From: Eubacterium sp.
GTDB lineage: Bacteria; Bacillota_A; Clostridia; Peptostreptococcales; Anaerovoracaceae
Direction: 5' to 3'
Assembly (NCBI GenBank): GCA_017425345.1
Contig: JAFOML010000040.1
Coordinates: forward strand, 1 to 7,336
Length of the DNA stretch: 7,336 nucleotides
How positions within the stretch are numbered: the first letter of the stretch is position 1; the number at the start of each line of letters is the position of its first letter. A program made the position numbers and the translations under genes. Below, one piece after another: positions 1 through 5,576 of this stretch. A model generated the notes under the pieces. That model did not search any database and was not told where the DNA came from. It worked only from the letters and a program-made list of their open reading frames with translations.

Positions 1-56
1 CGTCAAGACAGAGCTGTCGAGTCCCATGGATATACTTGGAGCTCAGGGAACCTTCA

Positions 57-100
57 CTTGACGCAAAAAGCTCTGGAATTTCAATGGATTTTGCGTCGAG
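57..100. repeat. Inverted repeat (hairpin) spanning repeat copies 1 and 2
   Basis: The left arm CTTGACGCAAAA (57-68) pairs with the right arm TTTTGCGTCGAG (89-100) across a 20-base loop: 12 pairs, one of them a G-T wobble. With the A found at the equivalent place at position 5 the arms would be perfectly complementary. No T-tract follows on the + strand beyond the arm itself, so it does not look like an intrinsic terminator. It may act as a DNA palindrome or fold in RNA. Confidence 0.8.
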
Positions 101-149
101 ACAGAGCTGTCGAGTCCCATGGATATACTTGGAGCTCAGGGAACCTTCA

Positions 150-193
150 CTTGACGCAAAAAGCTCTGGAATTTCAATGGATTTTGCGTCGAG
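150..193. repeat. Inverted repeat (hairpin) spanning repeat copies 2 and 3
   Basis: This is the same 12-bp stem and 20-base loop as the hairpin one period upstream (left arm 150-161, right arm 182-193). The next left arm (243-253) has no partner because the third copy is cut off. Inside copy 3 a different pairing appears, TTTGCG (222-227) with CGCAAA (248-253), also with a 20-base loop. Confidence 0.8.
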
Positions 194-274
194 ACAGAGC
201 TGCCGAGCCATTTGGTAGCACTTTGCGCTCAGGGCACCCTCGCTTGACGCAAATGTATTGTCCGTGAAGCAGGT

Positions 275-520
275 ATGCCTCTCCTTGGGAAAAGTTGGCA
301 GAGAATTGTTGCAAAAATTTTTACCATCAAAGAAACGGGTTTGACATCGGAGGAATTTGCATTTACACTCTTAGATAAGGAGAGCCTTGCCCTGGTACCC
401 GGAGATGGATTCGGTGAAGCAGGGGAAGGATATATCCGCCTGACCTATGCGGCATCCGATGAGAATCTGAATGAGGCGCTGAATCGTCTGGATCATTTTA
501 TGAAAACAATACGAGGATAA
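275..520 (+). pseudogene. C-terminal remnant of a PLP-dependent class I/II aminotransferase
   Basis: The 81-residue reading frame resembles the last 65 or so residues of AspC/PatA-type fold-I aminotransferases. It has the small-domain segment KETGLTSEEFAF, then ALVPGDGFGEAGEGYIRLTYA (residues 39-59), matching the family's VVPG-x-x-FG-x-x-GEGYIRISYA region with the carboxylate-binding Arg (R54), and a closing helix, ENLNEALNRLDHF. Family members are about 380-400 residues, so the cofactor-binding domain and catalytic lysine are absent. Similarity fades upstream of about base 320, and an in-frame stop at 245-247 precludes a longer protein here. The ATG at 275 has no convincing ribosome binding site. 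The break lies close to the end of the 93-bp repeats, which suggests a repeat-associated rearrangement. The stop is one base before the pfkB start, so the intact gene was probably the first member of that operon. Translation of the remnant is doubtful. Confidence 0.75.
341..369 (+). promoter_or_regulatory. Candidate sigma-A promoter inside the aminotransferase remnant
   Basis: A consensus -35 TTGACA (341-346) is followed after 17 bases by TACACT (364-369), which matches 4 of 6 positions of TATAAT. It lies about 150 bases upstream of the pfkB-family gene and could drive that gene and the next one now that the original upstream region has been lost. It overlaps aminotransferase-derived codons, so it may be a chance match. 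Confidence 0.35.
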
Positions 521-521
521 T

Positions 522-1403
522 ATGAAAGTGCTTGTATTTGGATCCCTGAATATTGACTATGTGTACAGTGTGGATCACATTGTCATGCCGGGGGAGACGA
601 TCTCCTCTGGCGGACGCAGCGTTTTTGTCGGGGGCAAGGGACTGAATCAGTCCATTGCTCTTGCGCGAGCAGGAATGGAAACGTTTCATGCCGGCATCGT
701 TGGTCCGGAGGGCGGCATGCTGATCGACGCGCTCCGTGACAGCGGCGTGGATGTTCACCACGTGAAGACACTGGATGCTCCGACTGGCCATACGTTTATT
801 CAGGTCGATCAGAACGGTCAGAACAGTATCGTTCTTTTTGGCGGTACTAATCAGATGATAACCGAATCGTTCATTGATGAGGTTCTTGCAGATTTTGGCG
901 AAGGAGACCTTCTGCTGCTGCAGAATGAGATCAATCTTCTGCCATCAATCATAGAAAAGGGCGCTGCCCGCGGAATGCTGGTCGCCCTGAATCCATCGCC
1001 GTTTGATGCTAAGATCAGCGCGTGCGATCTCTCGCGTATCGGACTCTTCTTCGTAAATGAGGTGGAGGGCGCGCAGATCAGCGGCGAATCGAAAGACCAG
1101 CCGGAAAGGATTCTGGACTGGTTTGCCGGCCATTATCCGGAATCCGGTGTGATCCTGACCCTCGGCGCAGACGGCGCCTGGTTCATGGAGGGAAAGACGC
1201 ACGAGCGTACCTATGGTGAGGCTGTGCCCACAGAGGCAGTCGATACCACTGCTGCCGGAGACACCTTTACGGGATATTTCCTTGCAAGCTACTGCAGAGG
1301 AAGATCTCCTGCGTATTCACTGAATCTGGGCGCGCAGGCGGCATCGGTTGCAGTTTCCAGACCGGGAGCTGCGCCATCGATACCGTTTACAGACGAGTTA
1401 TAG
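522..1403 (+). CDS. PfkB-family carbohydrate kinase (ribokinase-like)
   Basis: The protein is predicted to phosphorylate a sugar or nucleoside hydroxyl using ATP in the cytoplasm. At 293 residues it is close to the usual 300-310 of ribokinases. Visible family landmarks are the N-terminal strand VFGSLNIDYV (residues 5-14) with the substrate-contacting Asp, the first PfkB signature GGKGLNQ (37-43), the NEVE motif (179-182; NxxE, Mg/phosphate), LTLGADGAW (212-220), and the second signature DTTAAGDTFTGYF (241-253) with the anion hole and catalytic base D247. AAGD replaces the commoner GAGD, a variant I believe is common in clostridial members. The C-terminal PGAAPSIP fits ribokinase rather than fructokinase. 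The start at 522 is supported by an AGG at 513-515 and lies one base after the remnant's stop; the next gene begins 3 bases downstream, implying coupled translation. The exact sugar cannot be read from sequence, so no symbol is given; rbsK-like is the best guess. Confidence 0.9.
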   Translation: MKVLVFGSLNIDYVYSVDHIVMPGETISSGGRSVFVGGKGLNQSIALARAGMETFHAGIVGPEGGMLIDALRDSGVDVHHVKTLDAPTGHTFIQVDQNGQNSIVLFGGTNQMITESFIDEVLADFGEGDLLLLQNEINLLPSIIEKGAARGMLVALNPSPFDAKISACDLSRIGLFFVNEVEGAQISGESKDQPERILDWFAGHYPESGVILTLGADGAWFMEGKTHERTYGEAVPTEAVDTTAAGDTFTGYFLASYCRGRSPAYSLNLGAQAASVAVSRPGAAPSIPFTDEL

Positions 1404-1406
1404 GAA

Positions 1407-2324
1407 ATGAAGTATTTGATTGTCGGCGCAGGCGGCGTTGGGGGAACCCTTGCCGGACTGATGCGCCTTGGAGGAATCGAACATGTAGACCTGATCGCCA
1501 GAGGGGAGTCTCTCGAGGCGATGCGGGAGGGGATCACGTTTATCCGGAATGGGGCTGGTGAAGATTTTGTCACCGGAGCAAGAGTCTTTTCGCAGGAGGA
1601 ATACCTCGAGACTGGAGAACATCCCGATGTCCTGTTTCTCTGTGTGAAAACCTACTCCGTAGAAGATGTCGCCCCGTTTCTGCAGAAGGCCGCCGGACCG
1701 GAGACGGTCATCATTCCCCTGATGAATGGGATCCGTACAGGTGATCTGGTTCGCCGGTATGTCCATGACCGGCAGATCGCAGACGGTTGCATCTACGTGT
1801 ATGCGCGTAAGGACGGGCCCGAACGGTTCTGGATGGACTCTAAGATCCTCCGGATCGTGTTCGGATCAGACGATCCGGGAGTAGACAGCCGGATCCTTAA
1901 GCAGGCGGAAGCGGAGCTTGCTGCTGCCGGCATCCGCGTACAGTATGCGGAGAATATTGAACAGGAGACGCTGAAGAAATTCAGCTATGTGAGTCCTGCG
2001 GGGGCAACCGGGTTGTTTTACGGATGCCGGACGGAAGGGTTCCAGAAGGAGGGACCGGCGCGGGAGCTTTTCAAGGCGCTGATTCAGAATGTGATCGACC
2101 TTGGAAAGGCAATGGGCGTGGAGCTTCCGGCAGACATGCTCGCGCGCAATCTGGACCTGCATGACAGGTCTGTTCCGCAGGCAACCACGTCCATGCAGCG
2201 TGACGTGCTCGCCGGAGCGCAGAGCGAATATGATAATCAGGTGCTGGAACCGATACGGCTGGGCGAGCGCTACGGCGTCGCTATGACCGCCTATCGAATG
2301 GTTGCCGATCAATTGTCAATTTAA
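1407..2324 (+). CDS. Ketopantoate reductase (ApbA/PanE)-family NAD(P)-dependent oxidoreductase
   Basis: This 305-residue protein has the standard two-domain family layout. An N-terminal Rossmann fold carries GAGGVGG (residues 7-13), then FLCVKTYSVEDV (77-88) with K81, and PLMNGI (104-109), where N107 corresponds to the conserved active-site Asn98 of E. coli PanE. The helical C-terminal domain has LKKFSYVSP (189-197), supplying the catalytic-lysine position (K191 aligned to Lys176), and SMQRDVLAGAQSEYD (262-276), where S262 and E274 have the same 12-residue spacing as Ser244 and Glu256 of PanE. However, the two pantoate-contacting asparagines (PanE N180 and N184, by my recall of that sequence) fall on V195 and G199. 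I therefore call a family member that reduces a 2-oxo acid or related carbonyl rather than panE itself. The start has only a weak AGGA overlapping the stop of the preceding gene, so translation is probably coupled to the kinase. An intrinsic terminator follows. Confidence 0.85.
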   Translation: MKYLIVGAGGVGGTLAGLMRLGGIEHVDLIARGESLEAMREGITFIRNGAGEDFVTGARVFSQEEYLETGEHPDVLFLCVKTYSVEDVAPFLQKAAGPETVIIPLMNGIRTGDLVRRYVHDRQIADGCIYVYARKDGPERFWMDSKILRIVFGSDDPGVDSRILKQAEAELAAAGIRVQYAENIEQETLKKFSYVSPAGATGLFYGCRTEGFQKEGPARELFKALIQNVIDLGKAMGVELPADMLARNLDLHDRSVPQATTSMQRDVLAGAQSEYDNQVLEPIRLGERYGVAMTAYRMVADQLSI

Positions 2325-2353
2325 CCTACTTTCATACATTCATACTTACTCGG

Positions 2354-2395
2354 GAACTGCTCGCGTGACTGCACGCGGGCGGCTTCTGTTTTTTT
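2354..2395 (+). terminator. Rho-independent terminator ending the pfkB-oxidoreductase unit
   Basis: The GC-rich stem GCTCGCGTG (2359-2367) pairs with CACGCGGGC (2372-2380) through a four-base loop ACTG, with one G-U wobble. It can be extended by GAACT (2354-2358) against GGCTTC (2381-2386) with one bulged base. A run of seven Ts (2389-2395) follows. It sits 30 bases after the oxidoreductase stop and separates that unit from the kinase operon. Confidence 0.9.
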
Positions 2396-2410
2396 GTGAA
2401 GCTATTTTTT

Positions 2411-2441
2411 TTGAGGTCTTTCAGTCTCTGTGTGCTATACT
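2411..2441 (+). promoter_or_regulatory. Extended -10 promoter for the three-gene kinase operon
   Basis: TATACT (2436-2441) is preceded by TGC (2433-2435), giving an extended -10 (TGnTATAAT-like, one mismatch in the hexamer). TTGAGG (2411-2416) is a 4-of-6 -35 candidate with a 19-base spacer, longer than ideal but tolerable with an extended -10. It lies right after the terminator and 35 bases before the first start codon. No operator palindrome is evident. Confidence 0.65.
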
Positions 2442-2456
2442 AATTTGAGAAAGAGC

Positions 2457-2462
2457 GGGAGG
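2457..2462 (+). promoter_or_regulatory. Ribosome binding site with unusually long spacing
   Basis: GGGAGG (2457-2462) is the only good Shine-Dalgarno before the next gene, but it ends 14 bases before the first ATG (2477) and 17 before the second (2480). The in-frame ATT at 2468 has the ideal 5-base spacing. ATT starts are rare, so the ATG at 2477 is kept with that caveat. Confidence 0.6.
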
Positions 2463-2476
2463 TATTTATTACAATC

Positions 2477-3520
2477 ATGATGGCAGAACAGAAACTGAAA
2501 AAATGGCAATCAGAACTGGATCAGCTCACGAAGAAGACCGGTATCTCGCTGGAACAGGTCTGCGACTATCTTGATCTAAATTATCAGAGTGAGATCGGCT
2601 TTTACGTCAAATTGCCGCGGAAGAGAACGACGTTTATCGGGATCGGAATGGCCTTCCGGCAGCCACTGGATGTGATCAACCGGTGGCTCAAGTATTACGC
2701 CGGAAAGAGGCAGCTTTACAGTAAGGATATACTGGAGGATCTGATCTGGATCTATCTGATCCAAGCGAACGTCAGCCGCCCGGACGGAAGGAACTATTTC
2801 CGCCTGTTTTCCGCATGTCAGGAAGAGGCGTATCGGACGTACGAGAAGATCTGGAGCGGGATCACGGCGAACGGGATGGAAACCGCAGATGTTGACCGCG
2901 ATCTCAGCGAAGTTCCCTATGATGACCGGTTCTATGGGCTGAAGCTGTTTATCGTCGAGCACATGGAAGGTTTTACGACGGCATATAGTAAGCCGCGTCG
3001 CATGCTTTCCGAGTATGTGGAGAGCATTCTAGCCACCAAGGCCAAGGATACCAGGAGTAAAGACCGGGCATCCCTCGGATCGCTCCGCGGGTTTCTGGAC
3101 GATTCCATGATCAACTACCTGTCTGGCGCCTGGGGGAATATCAACGTCTGCAATCCGAGGACCGGTAAGTACAGTGCCGGGATCAAGCACGTGCCGAAGA
3201 GCCGCAGATCGCATCTCTCGCTCTGCCTCGCTCTTGGTATGGGAAGAGAGGAGATCGATGAGTATCTTCATCTGATGGGATTCAGTCCGCTGAACGACAA
3301 CGATATTCAGGAGAATACGCTCATTCGGATGCTCGGGCAGCTAGATGAGTCGCAGCCGCTCGTAAAGCAGTACAAGGCGAAATATATTCAGAAGACGGAT
3401 GACCGGGAGATGCCGGTCGAAGAAGAACTGCAGGCTGCTGGGGAGATGCTGTCCAGAAGACAGGTCCTCTCTGAGGCATATGCAAAACGGAAAATGTCGT
3501 TTCCATATATGAAAGGTTGA
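2477..3520 (+). CDS. Uncharacterised protein with two related helical modules, first gene of kinase operon
   Basis: I do not recognise a named family. The 347-residue product has no signal peptide or membrane span and is probably cytoplasmic. It contains two similar segments: residues 52-95 (from TFIGIGMAFRQPLDVINRWL) and 244-286 (from RSHLSLCLALGMGREEIDEY). Both show an amphipathic helix with small residues and an Ala, a turn with Pro or Gly, an I-x-x-W/Y-L helix, then a loop ending in D-I before another helix. The pattern resembles the LALGM-x-x-E-E-x-x-x-L-L-x-x-A-G helical modules I recall from Firmicute regulatory and kinase-associated proteins; that link is from memory. Residues 15-48 could form an additional helix-turn-helix-like element (ISLEQVCDYLDL). 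The middle (100-235) is charged and the C-terminus (290-347) helical and polar. Its stop overlaps the ribosome binding site of the secreted LRR gene. A regulator, adaptor or substrate of the kinase two genes downstream is possible but unproven. Confidence 0.75.
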   Translation: MMAEQKLKKWQSELDQLTKKTGISLEQVCDYLDLNYQSEIGFYVKLPRKRTTFIGIGMAFRQPLDVINRWLKYYAGKRQLYSKDILEDLIWIYLIQANVSRPDGRNYFRLFSACQEEAYRTYEKIWSGITANGMETADVDRDLSEVPYDDRFYGLKLFIVEHMEGFTTAYSKPRRMLSEYVESILATKAKDTRSKDRASLGSLRGFLDDSMINYLSGAWGNINVCNPRTGKYSAGIKHVPKSRRSHLSLCLALGMGREEIDEYLHLMGFSPLNDNDIQENTLIRMLGQLDESQPLVKQYKAKYIQKTDDREMPVEEELQAAGEMLSRRQVLSEAYAKRKMSFPYMKG

Positions 3521-3527
3521 GGAGAAC

Positions 3528-3617
3528 ATGCGCATACCGTATAGAAAATGGAATCCGGGACTGCTCCTGGCGGCAGTGATGCTGTTCATGTTCGTGCTTA
3601 CGATGCATGCCTTTGCG
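3528..3617 (+). other. Sec signal peptide coding region
   Basis: Codons 1-30 encode a classic Gram-positive signal peptide: a short basic N-region, a 16-residue hydrophobic core rich in Leu, Met, Val and Phe, and a cleavage motif A-F-A before A31-E-E. There is no Cys after the site, so it is not a lipoprotein. Confidence 0.85.
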
Positions 3618-5567
3618 GCGGAAGAAAAGATCTGGACGGATGCGGATACCGGCGCGCAGCTGACCTACCAGATGAAGGGGGAAGGAATCTGTATCACGGG
3701 GATCAAAGCGGTACCGCAGGACGGCTGCCTTAGGCTTCCGGCCGCGATCGATGGGACCGCAGTAACGGAAATCAGCGCGGCCGTATACAATAGTGAAAGT
3801 GTGAAACCGGACCTGGTCGAATTATATATCCCGGATAGTGTGACGGAGATCGATTACATTGCGTTCAACGATTACAGTTCATTAGAAGCTTTCCGGGTCG
3901 ATCCTGCCAACCCGTTTTTTCAAGCAGAGGACGGTGTACTGCTCGATGTGAAGCGGCACAAGGTCGTCCGGTATCCCGAGGCGAAGGCGGGAACGCATTA
4001 CGAGGTTCCCGCAGGCTACCAACTGGAACCCTGCGCATTCTTTGGGGCGCGCAATCTGACGTCTGTCACCTTACCGGAGGGGGTTTTCCGGATTCCCAAT
4101 TCCTGCTTTGCCAGAGCTATGAATCTGGAAAGAATCGTGATCCCGGAAGGTGTGGTCAGCATCGAAGGCAACGCATTTTCCAGCTTTTGCGGTGAACAGA
4201 ACAAGCTCAGGGAGGTGATCCTGCCATCCACAGTCCGTGAGATCGGATCTAATGCTTTTGAAAACTGCAGCATCACCTCGATCAGGCTTCCGGAGTCGCT
4301 GGAGAGCATCGGGGAGAGAGCATTCTCTGGCTGCAGCGAGCTTAGGACGATCGCGATTCCGGCGAAAGTAAGCAGGATCGGCGCCTATGCCTTTGATGGA
4401 TGCGGCTTGCTGGAACTCATCCGGGTCGATCCGGAAAACCGCGTATTCACGGAAGAGAACGGCGCGCTGGTCGATAACCTGCATCATGTGCTGCTGCGGT
4501 ACCCGCCGGCGCGGAGAGGCACGTTCTATGCGGTAACAGAAGGTCTGACACCGGGAGAAGGCGCGTTTAGCCAGGCGCGCTATCTGGAATCGATCGTTCT
4601 CCCGCCGGGAACCAGAGAGGTTCCGGATTACTTGTGTTATGAAGCGCTGCGGCTTTCGAAGATCATGATTCCGGACGAGGTGACCCGCATCGGCATGTGT
4701 GCGTTTACCAGGGCCGGTGTGAACGCGGCAGAGGAGTTTACCATCGATCTTCCCAATAGGCTGCAGACGGTCTGTTCGCACGCGTTTGCGGACAGCGGGG
4801 TCTGCATGATCCGGTTCCCGGAAGGTCTCTTTGAGATACAGAACGAAGCGTTCTTCCGCCTGAAGAACCTGCGGCACGTCTATGTCACACCAGGACCTGT
4901 GACGATCATGTACGGAAACTTTACAGAGAATGATGATCTGACGATCTACAGCCTCGCGGACTCCTCCATCGAGACCTATGCCGCGGAAAACGGCATTCGG
5001 TTTGTCGCAAGCACGAGAGAGGAATATGAGGCAGAGTACCCAACCGTAGAGCAGGAGCTTGTACTGCCTGCGTTGGAATACAACGTGACGACGAATGATG
5101 GGACGTTTGATCTGGGGGTACGGGCAAAGACTTTGTGCTCCTATCAGAACAGCAACCCGGACGCGGTCACGGTCTCCGCGGACGGAACTGTCACCCCAGT
5201 CGCCCCGGGGAGCGCGGAAATCCTGATCGTGGCGGTCGGAACGTGCAAATATCAGCCTGCAAGCGCTGTCATAACCGTGAACGTCACGTTCCCGCGGCAG
5301 ACGCTCACCCTCAAGCGGAAGGGCAGGGCCGTCAAAGTGACCTGGGGAAAGATCGCCTGCGCGGACGGGTATCAGCTGTACGTGAAGGGGCCGGGAGAGA
5401 AGCAGTTCCGCTGCCGCGTGACCAAACCGGCGAATGTCAAGGCTGTGACGCACCGCGGCCTTGTCAGAGGAAAGACGTACCGGTATAAAGTAAGGCCATA
5501 TAAGAAGGTTGGTAAGAATATCATTTATGGGCCGTTTTCGAAGGTCAGGAAGGTGCGCATCAAGTAG
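3528..5567 (+). CDS. Secreted BspA-type leucine-rich-repeat protein with Big2-like and fibronectin-III-like domains
   Basis: This 679-residue protein is predicted to be exported by Sec. Basic residues (R2, R6, K7), a hydrophobic stretch (11-26) and AFA before A31 mark a signal peptide cleaved after about residue 30. Residues 75-490 form LRR_5 (BspA/TpLRR) repeats of the type L-x-x-I-x-I-P-x-x-V-x-x-I-G-x-x-A-F-x-x-C, for example SIGERAFSGCSELRTIAIP (260-278). Two interruptions are copies of one unit: RVDPANPFFQAEDGVLLD (123-140) and RVDPENRVFTEENGALVD (299-316), each ending in RYP. Residues 510-588 are Big2-like (core VSADGTVTPVAPG, 549-561) and 592-679 fibronectin-III-like (VTWGKIACADGYQLYV; GKTYRYKVRPY). 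There is no LPxTG, C-terminal TM or lipobox, so it is released or held by charge; the last 20 residues are very basic. The 16 cysteines include pairs 537/573 and 611/629 in the C-terminal domains. AGGAG at 3520-3524 lies only 3 bases from the ATG. LRR_5 proteins often bind host or surface ligands; the ligand here is unknown. Confidence 0.9.
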   Translation: MRIPYRKWNPGLLLAAVMLFMFVLTMHAFAAEEKIWTDADTGAQLTYQMKGEGICITGIKAVPQDGCLRLPAAIDGTAVTEISAAVYNSESVKPDLVELYIPDSVTEIDYIAFNDYSSLEAFRVDPANPFFQAEDGVLLDVKRHKVVRYPEAKAGTHYEVPAGYQLEPCAFFGARNLTSVTLPEGVFRIPNSCFARAMNLERIVIPEGVVSIEGNAFSSFCGEQNKLREVILPSTVREIGSNAFENCSITSIRLPESLESIGERAFSGCSELRTIAIPAKVSRIGAYAFDGCGLLELIRVDPENRVFTEENGALVDNLHHVLLRYPPARRGTFYAVTEGLTPGEGAFSQARYLESIVLPPGTREVPDYLCYEALRLSKIMIPDEVTRIGMCAFTRAGVNAAEEFTIDLPNRLQTVCSHAFADSGVCMIRFPEGLFEIQNEAFFRLKNLRHVYVTPGPVTIMYGNFTENDDLTIYSLADSSIETYAAENGIRFVASTREEYEAEYPTVEQELVLPALEYNVTTNDGTFDLGVRAKTLCSYQNSNPDAVTVSADGTVTPVAPGSAEILIVAVGTCKYQPASAVITVNVTFPRQTLTLKRKGRAVKVTWGKIACADGYQLYVKGPGEKQFRCRVTKPANVKAVTHRGLVRGKTYRYKVRPYKKVGKNIIYGPFSKVRKVRIK

Positions 5568-5576
5568 GAAGAAACT

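Larger units (their letters stand above)
1..253. repeat. 93-bp tandem repeat array (2 full copies plus a diverged partial third)
   Basis: Copy 1 (1-93) and copy 2 (94-186) differ at a single base (A at 5, G at 98). Copy 3 (187-253) aligns without gaps to the first 67 bases of the unit but carries about 14 substitutions, then similarity stops. Each unit contains an interrupted palindrome GACAG-AG-CTGTC (7-18, 100-111), a CCATGG, a GAGCTC, and the left arm of a hairpin whose right arm spans the junction with the next copy. The window opens on such a right arm (CGTCAAG), so the array continues upstream. The period is a multiple of three, so reading frames stay open through it (31-residue peptide repeats), but these have no ribosome binding site and resemble no protein I know; I read the array as non-coding. 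Function is unknown; a dispersed or mobile repeat family is possible. Confidence 0.9.

Noticed and set aside
59..87. TTGACG in each repeat as a -35 box
   Set aside because: No TATAAT-like hexamer occurs 16-18 bases downstream.
57..100. Intrinsic terminator at the repeat hairpin
   Set aside because: The Ts are part of the stem, no T-run follows, and the loop is 20 bases long.
1..253. CRISPR array
   Set aside because: The units are identical over their full 93 bp with no unique spacers, and no cas genes are present.
36..267. Two overlapping short plus-strand frames with 31-residue peptide repeats
   Set aside because: They result from a tandem DNA repeat whose 93-bp period is divisible by three. 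There is no ribosome binding site, and the frames end where the repeat degenerates.
1866..2312. 148-codon minus-strand frame inside the oxidoreductase gene
   Set aside because: It lies wholly within a gene with clear family motifs, has no ribosome binding site or recognisable domain, and is a typical antisense shadow.
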